Below, in pieces: positions 21,823-33,662 of a stretch of DNA of 64,000 nt. A program made the position numbers and the translations under genes. The DNA is from Sceloporus undulatus. Lineage: Eukaryota; Chordata; Lepidosauria; Squamata; Phrynosomatidae. The DNA is taken from assembly GCF_019175285.1 (NCBI RefSeq), contig NC_056525.1, forward strand, positions 127,845,329 through 127,909,328. The letters run 5' to 3'. The notes under the pieces are model-generated. The model searched no databases. It saw nothing but the letters and a program-made list of their open reading frames with translations, and was not told the origin of the DNA. How positions within the stretch are numbered: position 1 is the stretch's first letter; the number at the start of each line of letters is the position of its first letter.

Positions 21823-22879
21823 GTGAGTGATGGGTCTTTGGGGACCTGGGCCAGGAGGTGATGGGGGGTGGTAACAGAATCAGCAACATAGGAAAAGGTC
21901 TGATGGGGAGGATAAAGCTTGACCGAAGGGCTTCTGAGAGGAACAGCACTCAGACTGTAAGTGAATTAACCCCTGGCAGCATATGAGCTGCATCCATCAT
22001 TCCCAATCATGGAAAACGGGTTTGTCAGGCTGTGAGCGTGTTCAGGGTCCCGTTGTGGGGTTAGTAGTTCTGCTGCAGACATTCTGTCAGGAAATAGAAT
22101 GCAAGGGCGGCTCAGCGCCCCCTCCTAGCCCTCCCATCTTACCTTTGGTCTCATGGTGGAATTTGCTTCTTCTCTTCCATCAAAATTCTGAGCCACACAC
22201 AGAATAAGGTGTACAAATGAAGCAAACAACTGAATTGAAACAACACTACCTCCCTTTTTTTATTGAGCCTTCACAAATTTTTTCCAGATATTTTGGCAAC
22301 ATCTGGGGAAAGTGTGCAGCCTGAAAGAGGAGGAGAGGCTGAGGGATGCCTGGGAAAGAAGCAGGATGTTATATCTGCTCAAGAGAGGGGCTGCCCATTC
22401 TAGAAATTTTATCTCCTCACATTTCAGATCTTTGTAGATCTTTCTGTCCCAGTTGCCTGAGAGCCCTTTGCCTGTCCCAGAATCCAGCTGTTAGAGCACT
22501 GCTGTTTCGTGCTGGCTTACAGCAATGGTGAGCAATTGTCAGGGGCTAGGGGCAGTATGCCCCGCCACAGGGCCTTAGAGGGCTGCACCTTCTCACACAC
22601 CCCATTCCCATTTTTAAAAATTTAAAAGAACAAAGCAAATCATGAAATGTCCTCTGTGTGCCCATCAGCATACGCTGTAGCAGTTGCCTTGTTGTCAGTA
22701 ATCCCCATATTATTGAGCACTAAAAAGATTCTTGCTTGCTGCTCCTATGGAAGATTGGAGTTATTTTTTGAAGACAAATTTTGGTAAAACTTGGAGAGAG
22801 TGGGGAAATCCTAAAAGATCTGGAAGCAGACTAGCCACTAATCCAGATCCTCACCAAGAGGAATTCTCAGATACGGACC
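21823..22879. other. Intron, first part, nothing recognised
   Basis: Start of the 5.9-kb intron. No exon or clear repeat. Confidence 0.5.
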
Positions 22880-23345
22880 ATATTATAAGCTTGTTCATTT
22901 TTCCTTGCATAAGTATCTAAACTCCAACAAGCTGAACAATAGTTTCTCTTATCTAGGCATCCTTCCCCCAACCACAATACTTAACCATATATTTGCAGGA
23001 GGTCCAAATGACTTAAAGGTGATACCTTCTTTTCCACTATTGTTTCCCCAGAGAAATAGTCATAAAATAGACCTTTCCTCCTTTTCCTCCATGGATTTTC
23101 TTTTAAAGTCTTCTAGACCAGTGGCCATCACCACATCTTGTGATAACAAATCCTATAAATGAGTTGCACACTGTGAGAAAAATGCTTTCTCTTGTCTTTC
23201 TCTGAATCTACTGCCAACCTGTTCTCACTGAGTGATGTCACATTCTTGTATATACCAAAGAATGGGGAAGTTCACCTTTTTCACTTTCTGTGCATCATGC
23301 ATGCTTTTGATAAATCTTTATTATGTGTCATCCTCCCGACCCCCA
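22880..23345 (-). mobile_element. Old CR1/L3-like fragment, reverse
   Basis: AAATGCTTTCTCTTGTCTTT, GTGCATCATGCATGCTTTTG and ATAAATCTTTATTATGTGTC resemble the reversed part of CR1-type 3' coding sequence (the HGVEKVD and DMIEVYK region). Strongly diverged. Confidence 0.4.
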
Positions 23346-24161
23346 CTGTAGCTCCCCTCCTGTCTTCTCCCTGGGCTGCTGCCTTGTGGCCAGCAACTAA
23401 ACAATAAGATGGTAGAGGTGAGTCATTCTTCATCTTGCTCTCCAACACTTCCTCTCCGGTTCTGAGAGCTCTATTATAAAACCTGCTGTTATTATTTTTT
23501 GGGGGGAAATCCAATGAGGTGGAGGAGGAAGTGAGGGAAAACACAGAGACCAGAATCCGAAAATAAAAATGGAAGGGGAGCAGGAGGCCAGGCTTGGCTC
23601 CACAGTCGAGCCGATGTGTGGTTTTTGTTCTGGAAGTGTGTAGAGCTAGCCGCAGGGCTAAATTGAGCATGTCAGACTTGTCAGTGGCAGTGGCTCACTC
23701 CCAACATAGAAAACAATAATACAGGTGAGAGGGCAGAGGGCCTTTATATCGCTACAGGAGCAGCTCAGGCTGTTCCTCATCTGTGGGGAATTTGGAAAAG
23801 TGTATGCCTGGGGGCTCTGTGTTCTCATGGCAGCCAGCACTGCCTTAAAAACACTGACACCCAGAGAGCTTTCTGTTGATGCAACCTCTCCTTACATTAG
23901 GAAACTCTCATCTAGTGAGGCCTTGTGCTAACAGGGCGAACCACAGTCCCACAACTTGCAATGCTGTTCCTTCAAAGTGGTGCTGTGCATGACCCAACAG
24001 ATTGCACCCTCCTGCACACATTACAGACTACCTCAGAAGACATCTGGTCGATGCTGTATTAAAAGTACACCAAAAGAGTTCCTGCTAGTTGATGCACATG
24101 GAAGAGCACCTTTGCTCTGAAGCCAAGACTAGTGCAAAGAGGAATGGGAAGTATTAAACAT

Positions 24162-24243
24162 CCACAGTAGTAGTAGTAGTAGTAGTAGTTGTTTGTTTGT
24201 TGTTGTTGTTCTTTTTTTCTTCTTCTTCTTCTTCTTCTTCTTT
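24162..24243. repeat. Compound microsatellite (AGT)n-(GTTT)n-(CTT)n
   Basis: AGT units, then GTTT/GTT units, then CTT units in a row. Confidence 0.9.
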
Positions 24244-27200
24244 TGCTATTTTTTAATTGATGTGCTATGTGTCCAAAGCCCTCGGGGTATTATCTTTTAG
24301 AGACCTGTTCTGCCCTTGCTTTCCTTATCTGGTGAGAGCTCCTGTGCCTTCGGGGAAGGACACACCTTCCTGCGCCAATCTATTCATCTTCGCCTCCAGG
24401 CAAGAGCCTTGTAGACAGAGCAAGCCATTTCTCATTTTGTCCCTTACTCCCCTCCTCTTTTAACCTTTGCGTGTATTCAAGTGTGTGGGGCAGGCTGAGG
24501 AGGGGCTCATCAGTTTCCCTCCCTCCCTCCCCTGTCTTCTGAGGGGAACGTTCTCCTTTGAGGGGGAATGGGCCTCAGAGAGGCCTGCAATCCAAGAGCT
24601 CCTTTGTGGAGAGGCCAGGCATTGAGTCCAAACAGGCCTTCCATGCTCACAACAGTCCTAGAAGAGCACCCCTACTACTGGTCCTTATGGAGAAGTGCAC
24701 TACGTGGCAGCACCCATGTTGTCAGATATAAGCCTGAGTATATCAGTGTAAAGCAGGGAGTGAGTCAGGTTATAATCTGTAGGACAAAAGATGGGTGGGT
24801 GAAGCCTCTCTCTCCTCTAGTTCCCTTGAGGTAACTTTCCACGCAACTCTGTTCTTCCAGCAGATATGTCAGCGGTACTCACAGCTTTTGCAGTTGGTCT
24901 GAGCCCAGCTGGAGGAGAAATAACCTCAGGGGCATGGTTTGCAGAGCAGAGAAAAAGCAGCTAAGAGATGGGCCCAAGTGGAGGGAAGCAGCAAGTGGGA
25001 GGGAGGGTTTGGCGCCGTCACACGCACACACATACAGACACAGCCCTTTTGTGCTGCGATTGCACCCTGTGTGTTTAAAGATGGCAGGCCTCTTTGCTAT
25101 TATGTCTGCTTTGGCCTTTGGGGCCCAGCCTGGTGTGTCATTGTGGCATTCATGTCTCCCTCGCTGTATCCCAGGGGCCTCTGGTTCCATTACTGCCCTG
25201 CAGGCAAAAAGTGTTGAGGAGAGAAATCACCAGTCAGACCTAGAGCAGCAGCTCGTTTGTTCCGCCCTGCGCAAATTCAATTGAACGTCTCGCTATGGAC
25301 AAGGGGGAAAAGATGTTGACTGAATTATGCAGGCGTGTGCTCTATTAGGAATAATAAAGCCAAGCTGGGAAGGTGTGACTCACTGGGGGTTATTCTGTCC
25401 TTTTTCTCTCTCATGCAAATGGCAGAAGGAGCCACTGAGAGCAAGCTGGGGCTAGATTGCCCACTCCTCTCCCGTACCCAGCTGTCTGAGGGAAGTGTCG
25501 CACTTATGTTTTGAAGGGTACCCAGAAAATGTCCCTGTAGTTAAAAATGAGGCATTTCAGTCTCATTGGTCATTATTCTTCAGGGATGGGGCCTGGCTAT
25601 GGTTCCCACAGCACAAATGCACACAACACTGCAAACATACCTTTGCCATTGAGCCGTGTGTGGAGCTGCGAGATCATCATACAGTTGTGTGTCGAATGTC
25701 TTCTGGGGTCTGGAAGTGCCAGCCTTGTTCATTCTATATTGCTTGTGGGTTTAAAATAAATTGCTATTACTCTTGGCTCTAACAATGAGGGAAAATAAAA
25801 GGCCTTAGTAACAACAGGTATTAATGACTCGTTTTCTGGACTGAAGCAGCAGCTCTTCAGTATGGCCCCGGTCTTGTACAAATGTGGGGTGGGAGAAACA
25901 GACTCCAGAGTTGTTCTATCTCCCCTTCATTAGTTTTGTAGGTTAGAAAACGGCAATGACAAAAGAGAGCGAGCACAAAGAAGTGGGATCTGGCTCAACT
26001 AGTGCATTATTTTATATCTGAAGTAGGGAATTTAAGAAAACAGTAGTGAACGAGCCCCTTTAAAAGTTGGGAAACGTATGAAGAAATCCCCCACTGCTGA
26101 ATGCAGGTGGACGATTTGAATTCACATGATTGTCCCATAATGAGAGGCCTGTGGGTTGGCAGCCCCAGCCTGTGAAGTGCTGTGTGCATTAAAATTCCCA
26201 TGCCTGGATATTTTGCATGGCAATGCATGCTTGGTTAAGCATCCAATTGGTACCTCGGTCGTCTCTTGTGTGACTAAAACTCAGCTGTTTATCAAGCACT
26301 TAGAGAACTTGGCTATTCTAATCCCTGGGCTCCTGATGTCTTACCCGTAATTTGGCACAGAGACTGCAGCTTCCACGCTGTGATAACTAACTCTTCCTAG
26401 GTGGCTGCTCTGTAGCTATTAGCCTCTTCCATTCTGAGAACAGGGGAGGAGCAAACTTACTGACCCGTTCGCCACCAGACTTTCCCCAAACAGATGGAGC
26501 TGGGCTGCTCCCGCTGTGAATTTCTGCTCTGAGGGGGTCTCATTTACCTGGCAATGTTTGGGGTGTCTCTCTCTTTCTGAAGCCTTGAGAGAACCCCCCT
26601 TGCGATTCAGTCATGGTGTTCCTCCTCCTTTTGCTTCTCTTCGACAATGCACTTGGACGTGGATGCATTGGGATCTATCAGACAACAGACCCAAAGTAGA
26701 ATTTTCTGCTCTTAGCCCAGACGCCGCAACAAAGTCCCCAAATTAAAGAGCAGGGATGACAGTGCATTTTGGCAAGCTGCAGTGCCTCACATATAGAATT
26801 GTTAGGACAAAGAACTTGTGTATTCCATTCTGTTGTACAGGAGAGCAACATGGTGGTAAAACATAAAAGCATTATAGCACTCTGATGCTCAAAACAGTGT
26901 GTGTTCACATGGAACAAAGGCAAATGGCCAGGTACTTTGGAGTGATATTTTCCCTCCCCAAAAAGACATGTCTTATTTCTGTTTGGGTCACAGTACCTCT
27001 TTTCAGGAGCACTGTCCTCCCCAGGAGGTCTGTCTTCAGTGAGGGCATGGAATATCCAGAAATCTTTTGTAGTTTCCAGAGGGGCAGTAAGACCTCTTCA
27101 TCTAGCAGCTGTTGGAAGGAGGTGGAGCAAGCCTGACATTAGCAGTCTAATATATACAGTAGATAGTATAAAAAAGCTGGGGGGACTTGCTCTAGGTCCC

Positions 27201-27731
27201 TCCTCAGTGCAGCATTTTTGTAGCATTATAAGAATGGAAGCCTCTGATTGTGTTTACATGGCTGGAGGTTCAGTTCTAAAGTGCTTTCTTCTCCCTTTCC
27301 ACTGGCTGTCTATCTCAAATCTATGTCGGTACAACTTTCAATTTAATATTAGTCTGCTCACCAGCCCAGTAGATTTTTAATGTGTAGAAACACACAAGTC
27401 ATGCTACAGGTTGGCAGGTGTGAGAAGTGAGCTGTCTAAGCCCCACACTTAACTGAAGAACTTTGCCTCAAAGTCCAAGGTTGGAAACATGTGGCCTAAT
27501 CAGAGTTCTTGGATTGCAAATCTCAACAACCAACAAAACCAGAAGATTAGAGTTGCAGGTTCTCCATCTTGGCTATTTCTGGCATTCAGGCAACCCCTTC
27601 ATCCTAAAACTGGAGACCTTTCTCACTAAGGCATGGTAAATATGACTCAAAAAGGAAAAGACTGAGCCTGTACTGGGAGCTGATTCCCAAGCTAAGACAG
27701 ACTGAGGGATGAAGTGGTCATTGTCTTCCAG
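24244..27731. other. Intron, second part, poor in repeats
   Basis: About 3.4 kb with few recognisable transposons. It contains no dynein exon. Short open frames here have no family resemblance. Confidence 0.5.
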
Positions 27732-27965
27732 CTTCCATGATTCACTGGGACTGCCAAATCAAGGAGCTGAGGGCCCAAGAGGCTGTGGAGAGCAGAGAGA
27801 GTGCAGGCCCATTGGAAGAGATTGAGTTCTGGAGAACGCTGCATGGACCTCTCTGAAAATCAGCAAGCAGCTTGCCAGGAAGGGGTCAAGCACATAGAGT
27901 CCATCTTGTGTCTGTCCAAGTCCTCCTATGTGGCCCCATTCCAGCGACTTGCCAAACAAATACAG
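27732..27965 (+). CDS. DNAH2: DNAH2 tail exon with a frameshift
   Basis: The exon has acceptor CTTCCAG and donor GTGGGC at 27,966. It opens with SMIHWDCQIKELRAQEAVES and reaches GPLEEIEFWR. The frame is then lost by a small indel near 27,837 and resumes as RCMDLSENQQAACQEGVKHI, then SSYVAPFQRLAKQIQ. Human DNAH2 has GPLEEIEFWRNRCMDLSG and GVKHVESIL in one frame, so the break falls in the Arg-Asn-Arg stretch. No second copy of this exon exists in the window to decide between a sequencing error and a real lesion; error is more likely because both sides are well conserved. Confidence 0.88.
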
Positions 27966-28164
27966 GTGGGCACATTTGGTGTGGAATAGGGAGAAGGATG
28001 TCTTAAGCAAGCAGGTTTTTCTTGGTTTCTCTTCTCTTGGGTTTCCTTGGGCTTCAGATGGGTTCACAAAGAACCAGAATACTTGAGCTTTGAGGAATAG
28101 CTTGATTTGAGTCCTGGGTTGTGAGAGGCTGTGTTCACTGCTGTTTGCCATTACTTTTGTTCAG

Positions 28165-28354
28165 GATGGGTCAGAGCAGGCCCAGTCCAACCTCCAGTTC
28201 CTTCCATACTGAAAGACCATTTCCAAGAACTTGCTACACTGAGACCCAAGATATCCCTGAGAAGCTGCCTCAACCTCATCAGTCTTGTCCGTATTGTGTG
28301 GGTCAACTCTCTTACTATAACAGCAGGGAAAGAATCACGGCTCTTTTCGAAAAG
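28165..28354 (+). CDS. DNAH2: DNAH2 tail exon with several indels
   Basis: The exon has acceptor TTGTTCAG and donor GTGCAA at 28,355. It starts DGSEQAQSNLQFL, directly parallel to human DGSRQAQSNLTFL. Continuing identity is spread over the other frames: LKDHFQELATLRPK, then LISLVRIVWVNS, then YNSRERITALFEK. About three single-base indels therefore interrupt one conserved exon. The density of indels with preserved codon-level identity points to unpolished long-read sequence. The neighbouring 233-bp exon has one break, so error load varies locally. Confidence 0.85.
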
Positions 28355-29119
28355 GTGCAACACTACTTCTCTATTCACTAGGCTGTTCCATTTCTTTCTT
28401 TTAAAATGTAAAATGTTCCAAACACATTGCTGTTAGGAAAAATAATCTTGTTTTAATAAGAATAAAGTGATAAAAATGATTCATTAAAAAAATTACACCA
28501 ATAAAGCAGTCTCAGATCATATCACATCAGCAGAAGCAGGTAATCAAAGGGCAACCAACATTGGAAAGTTTGGAAAATAAAAAAGTGCCCAATGATAAGA
28601 GTCCAATGTGTTCAAGAAGTTGGATGACCACCACTAAAAAAGCTCTCCTTAGAATCAGATCCTTCTATTCTGGATTATGGATATTTAGACCAGGGCACTG
28701 TCATAAATCCAGGCAAATTTGTGTAGGCGACTTTGACGGTGCCCTCTGCTGTTGGGCACCGGAGGCTATTTGAGGCAGCTGATTTGGGATGTCATGAAAG
28801 TCGAGCAAATGGTCAGTTGTTTATTTTTAATAATTATTCAACAGATGAAATGTTTTGGCTGTTTTTTGGCCTCAGGTGCAAAAAACAAAACAAACCCCGA
28901 ACCACCCTTGGCTCGCTTTGGATAAATAGGCATTGTGACTGAGGTGGGCACAGGAACAGAAGAGATGCACTGCTTTGCCTTAGGCAGTAAAAGTCTGCTG
29001 GACCTGCCCTGCTGTCTGACAAGATATGGCTGTGTCAGACATTTGGTGGCATTACTGGTCTAACTAAGCTAAAGATGACAGGAGGTGTCCCTCAGTGATG
29101 TCTTTTGACTTCTTGCCAG
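28355..29119. other. Intron, nothing recognised
   Basis: AT-rich intron between two DNAH2 exons. Confidence 0.5.
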
Positions 29120-29279
29120 ATGAGCAACAAAATTATCCAGATGTGTTGCAAAGACATCTCCCTGGACCGGCTGTTTGAGGGTTATGTCAACTCTTCCCGG
29201 CAGACTCTCCATGGCTGCATCTCCTGCATGATCATCTTGGAAAGAGAGCTACCAGCATGCAGCCTACATGCACAAACAA
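29120..29279 (+). CDS. DNAH2: DNAH2 tail exon with a frameshift
   Basis: The exon has acceptor TTGCCAG and donor GTAAGT at 29,280. The peptide reads MSNKIIQMCCKDISLDRLFE, then GYVNSSRQTLHGCISC, matching human DNAH2 IIRLCCHAISLDRIFEGYV and LQGCILCCHAWK. A small indel after CISC shifts the frame; it resumes as WKESYQHAAYMHKQ (human WKDHYVQAVQMHTQ). The phase at the 3' border also needs one base of adjustment to join the exon at 31,827, again consistent with an indel in the AAACAAG run. Confidence 0.88.
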
Positions 29280-29691
29280 GTAAGTGTGCTTAGTCGTGTG
29301 GTGTGAGCAGTGCTTGGAAAAGGGGGGATTTGATATCCCGGGGGGGGGGGCTCTGGGAGAAATCCTCCGGTAAAGGAACTTTTCCAGCATGGTGGGAGTT
29401 GACGAGGAGCATTCAAAGCTGCTTTATGGTGAGTGAGCACCATAGGTTTATCTACACAGTGTTGTCTCCCCCATGTGGCAAAAAGGACACTGAGTCCTCA
29501 GGCAGAGGGAGACTTCTTTCCTGGAGCCTGTTGTTTGAGCTCCTTTAATTCAGAGGAGCAACTGTAGGGGTTTGGAAGACTATTGACTCCTAGGGACCCT
29601 AGAGGGCAATCCAAACAGGAAGTGACCCAGAACTGCATAGAGTGCATTCTGTTGGGAAAAATGTATCTTGCGTCTTGCTGGGAAAAATGTT

Positions 29692-29767
29692 CCTAATAGT
29701 CATTTTAGGTCCAAGAAAACCCTTGTGGGCAAAAGGGGTTTCTCTTGGACCCAAAATGACTATTAGG
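29692..29767. repeat. 76-bp near-perfect hairpin
   Basis: Arms of about 31 bp: CCTAATAGTCATTTTAGGTC... pairs with ...CCCAAAATGACTATTAGG, about 12 bases of loop. Two nearby copies of GGGAAAAATGT precede it. It is probably a MITE remnant. Confidence 0.8.
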
Positions 29768-30513
29768 AGGCCAAATACCTGGCAGAATTGCCATCCACAC
29801 ATTCGGGCTGTATTTGAGGATATTTTTGGCTAAAACATTTTAAAAAAATTGGGTGAAATTAGGCTTATGACCCTGCACTCCCTACCCAACTTTATTTGAA
29901 GATGCTGGAAGTTGCTCTGCGTGGTTGTACACATGCACCGCTCTCACATAGGAGAATAGAAAGAAGAGATGGATTTGTGATCTTCACCTGGGGATTGGTT
30001 GCCAAGAAAAACTCTTTCTCTCAGACTGACTCTGCCTCCTCACAGCTCATGGCTGCCTCGCTGACAGTCCAATGTATTCAAAACCCACCTCATTTGTGCT
30101 CTTTTCCATTTGGAAGATCCCATCTGAGTTCTTATGAAGAGCAGGTCTTAGGTCTTCTCACTTTAGCAGACAGTCCCCTTGGGACTGGAGGCTGGGGCAA
30201 GCTATTTCAGTGTTTGTGTGTGTGTGTGCTGTCAGTGTGCGTGCACCCGGTGCACGTGCTTATGCTGCCTGCATGCAGTTTATTCTCTGTTTGGCAAGAA
30301 ATCAGGTCTTTGTGTCTTTCCATGCTTAGATCGGAAAAGTGTGATTTTCTGAGACTAGAGGTAATAAGCAGAAGGTGAAATCAGTTTTGGGAAGAAAAAT
30401 TGTTTGGTGTGTACACCAGCGTCATTATGAGAAGTCAGAACAGTTTAAAGGTTTTTATGTACTGTTTCCAATACCTCTCAGACCTTTTTTATTAAAGCTG
30501 CTGATAGTGGGAC

Positions 30514-30722
30514 AATGGTCCCAAACACACTGCAGGATAATCCATGTTTGAATTGCTTTAATTGCTCTGGCTCAGTGTAAGAAATCCGGGAACTGTTTAT
30601 TGTGGCACCAGAGCTCTCTGATAGAGAAGGCTAAATGTCTCACAAAACTATAGTTCCCAGAATTCCCCTAGCTTGAGCCAGGGGCAGTCTCAAAACTGGA
30701 TTATTTCTGCAGTGTGTTTGAA
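30514..30722. mobile_element. MITE of the CAGAGCTCTCTG family
   Basis: The ends are inverted: ...CAAACACACTGCAGGATAAT and ATTATTTCTGCAGTGTGTTTG. The core has GGCACCAGAGCTCTCTGATA. The inverted copy C repeats it at 52,908-53,116. Confidence 0.75.
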
Positions 30723-30734
30723 CCTAAATGAACT

Positions 30735-30835
30735 GTTGCCTGATGACTTAGCCAGTGAAGTTCGAAAGCTTGTGTTTTTGTGCTTTTTAGTTGGCCAATA
30801 AAAGATACCACTTTTTTGTGGATTTAGATATTTTA
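30735..30835 (+). repeat. Unclassified repeat tail
   Basis: CGAAAGCTTGTGTTTTTGTG and GTTGGCCAATAAAAGATACC, like 8,990-9,150. Confidence 0.4.
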
Positions 30836-31826
30836 AAAAATAATAAAGAACTCTTGTATCTTTTCTTTCCAAGTAACATTCAGTTTCTTAAAAACAACAA
30901 TACATGGGATTTCTCCCTCATTTTTTCGTGGGCTCTTCATAACACAGTTTTTCTGCTCCTCCACTCCATGACAGTCCCAGGTGTTTCGAGCCACACAGAC
31001 TGTAAAGTCTGATCTTGTCCATCGTAAAAATCATTCCTTCCTTCCTCGTGTCTCTTGGGCTCCAACCAGCGCACTGCATTTTGATAGCAGTGCCATCGAT
31101 GAGCTAGAAGGAAAGAAGCGTAGTGTGGGGCCTGCTTTTTATGGCCCTTGTCTGCCCTTAGTCTGCATCCTGATGGCAGCTTATCCTTGGCTCCACGGCT
31201 CCATTCCAGCCTGGCCCATCTTCTGTTCCCTGATTTCCTAGCTGTACTCAGAAATAATGCAACATAATCCATCAATTATGATAGGGAGTCAGGTTAAGTG
31301 GGTGCCTGCTCCTTGACAATTAAGTCTAAGTGTTACTTGTCTGCTTAAATTCAAATTAGTAGGGCTGGATCAATCTATAAAAGATATAAAGACATTTAAC
31401 ATGCGAGACAGCTCTGATGGAGCAGGCGCGGTCAGGCCTAGATTAGGCTCTCGAGCCTTGCTCCTGGGGTGAGGGTTCTTGCATGTTCCCAGAGCTCTTT
31501 GATTAGATGATTTCTTCAGAAGCCGCTTGCCTGCCTGGTGACGGTGGGGAGGGCAGGAAAGAGATACAGACAAACAGGGAGAAACACTATCTGCCTGTCA
31601 GTCTTCTTATTTCCCAAGATGTTGGGACTCCACCTTGAGGAAAAACCTGTCTTGATTTTCTGAAGTGTGGATGCTCAGTAGATACATGCTAATCCATATG
31701 CTGGTTCTGCCATTTTTGCCCCCAATTATTGTGGCCAGGTTGCAGTCTAGTCGGTGACTACACGTTTTGCCTTAAATCTGATGGGAGGGAGTTGTAACCC
31801 TTTTAACCATATGACTCTTCTGACAG

Positions 31827-31914
31827 GCTTTCTGGGAAAGGCTGGGTGCTGGATCAGACTAGTATCTTTGCCCAAGTTGATGCTTTTGTCCAGCGCTGCA
31901 AGGATCTCCTGGAG
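31827..31914 (+). CDS. DNAH2: DNAH2 tail exon, first copy
   Basis: The exon has acceptor CTGACAG and donor GTAGGT at 31,915; it is 88 bp (one base plus 29 codons) and open. It reads GKGWVLDQTSIFAQVDAFVQ, then RCKDLLE, nearly identical to human DNAH2 RGWVLDQTSIFAQVDAF. Two further copies of this exon are present, at 37,075-37,162 (+) and 51,681-51,768 (-). All three keep the splice sites. Confidence 0.92.
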
Positions 31915-32224
31915 GTAGGTGGCATGTCGCCCCAAAGGCCTGTCCACTCAAATGCTTTCACTTGTTTGTCTCATACAGGTTTCAGGAATCATATTTGATG
32001 TGAGCTGCAGATGTCATAGGTTGCAGGTCCAGGCTGGATCTTTCGACTGAGGTCAGACCATCTGATCTGGGCTCTCTCAGGATGAATCCCATTTGGGGGA
32101 AAAGCAGGATAAAAATAAAAAAAATAAATGTTTGGCTGCTGGTGGGAGAAGAAGATAGCAGCCTTGAGGAGAAGTGTGATGAGTTATAGTGGTAAAAAAC
32201 GGCCCTGGCCTCTTTGTCTGATAG

Positions 32225-32428
32225 GTTCTGTGACAAGCCAGCACTTTGCACGTCTGGAAGATGGCAAGCAGACACCACTGCCTTGCTTCTTTGGCCAGAG
32301 GGGCCCCCAGTGGCCAGGAGCCTACTGGCAGATGGAGAGAAACCTTCCACAAGTACCACTCAACCACTCCGAATGTGAAGTGGGGGATCCTAGACGTAAA
32401 AAACACCTCTTGGCGAGGACTTCAACCG
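32225..32428 (+). CDS. DNAH2: DNAH2 tail exon, first copy (indels)
   Basis: This is the counterpart of the intact exon at 51,159-51,364 (-). Conserved words are split between frames: WEDGKQTPLPCFFGQRGPQ in the clean copy is read here as GRWQ..., with LDVKNTSW in another frame. The acceptor (ATAG) and donor (GTGAG) survive. Several single-base insertions and losses relative to the clean copy disrupt it. Because the clean copy encodes an uninterrupted peptide, these changes are best taken as sequencing errors. Confidence 0.85.
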
Positions 32429-32921
32429 GTGAGAAGATGCTTCCGCTATCCTTTGAAAGGCCTTAAGGAGGGAGGAGTTCTAGAGAAGAATGAGGGTTTC
32501 CATAATTATTGTTTTAGCTACAGTGGGCCACATGTGGTCCCCCAGAGTTTGTTTTGCAACCCTCTCGTGCCAGAAAGTTGAATAAAGAAGAAGAGGAGTA
32601 GGGAACAGCACATCTTAGCCTGTCATATGTGAGGGATGGGCAAGTTTTTAAAATAATAAACCAATGACTGTTACCATATTTGTGTCCATGGCTACAGTGT
32701 TGTTTTTTCCTGGCAAGCTCATCATAGACCGAGCAGCTAATGGGCTGTGGACCAACACACATCCTCAGATCACCAGTTTTGAGTCAGCACTGGTGTAAAG
32801 GACACTGGGAGAATAAAAAAATCAATACCCAGAGATGAGGCAAACTCAATTGGGGAATTAAATGCCCCGTGTGTTCTGACCATTCACTCCCTTGTTGCTT
32901 TGAATTCCTTGGGGACCACAG

Positions 32922-33050
32922 CTTCGTGCTGGTGTCAAGACCTGGAGGGTGATGACCCAGAACTTGATGAGTTCCGCTTTTGAGACAGTGAAAGATGTCG
33001 AGCAAGGTGTGAAGATCCTGGACATCTTCCAGCATTTGTCATCACGAGAG
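32922..33050 (+). CDS. DNAH2: DNAH2 tail exon, first copy
   Basis: The exon has acceptor CCACAG and donor GTACAG at 33,051. It encodes VMTQNLMSSAFETVKDVEQG, then VKILDIFQHLSSRE, matching human MTQNLITSAFELV and LASRE. Near its start one base is lost and another gained relative to the clean minus-strand copy (50,524-50,653), briefly replacing KDLEV by KTWRV before the frame is restored. Confidence 0.9.
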
Positions 33051-33480
33051 GTACAGCTGAGGCAACTGCTGCCTTTGAATCCAAGGCAGGGCTGAATCTT
33101 GACAGTTCAGAAGAGAAGAAAACAAGATCAGCCCTGAATAAGGATTGCATTGCAATGGGGATATAGCTGCAGGTGCCTGAATGACACCACAGTTGGGGAA
33201 CACATATTTGAAGTCTGAGAGTAAGACCTTGGGCATCTTGCCCTTAACCCAGTGGCTGTCTTAGAAAGAGCTTAGCATTCCTTTCCCAACAGACACCACA
33301 TGAGCACCCAACTTCTAATCCTGTTGGTTGCTGTTTCTGCAAAAGCCTTGGAAGCTGTGCGAAGGGAGGTGTTGGGAGATTTGGGGAACTCTGGGGAGTG
33401 CTCTGTTTCGCTGGAAAAAAGATGTGGTCCATGTTTTAGCACAAAAGCACATCCCACCATCCATCCTTTCTCTCTCCCAG

Positions 33481-33662
33481 GCCATCAAACGCACCTTTGA
33501 CAAGAAAACAGTGGACCTCTACATGCTGTTCAACAGGGAACTCGCTCTGGTCCAACAAGGAACTGAGCAAGAAGGTCCATTCCTCCCACCATACATGTGT
33601 CATTATCAGGCATGGCCCACTGGGTTCGTGCTCTGCGACGTCGCATTGACAAACCCATGCAG
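33481..33662 (+). CDS. DNAH2: DNAH2 tail exon, first copy (indels)
   Basis: The exon has acceptor TCCCAG and donor GTGGTT. It begins AIKRTFDKKTVDLYMLFNRE, matching human AIKRTYDKKAVDLYMLFNSE. Near LALV the frame is lost and regained and later shifted again; the RRRIDKP end appears in another frame. The minus-strand copy at 49,907-50,089 is open throughout. One more short exon would be expected before 47,037 from the human protein, and I could not find it. Confidence 0.88.

Noticed and set aside
29896-30378. 160-codon open frame
   Set aside because: Low-complexity Cys/Val run from a GT-rich stretch. It overlaps the edge of the inverted duplicate, with no family resemblance.
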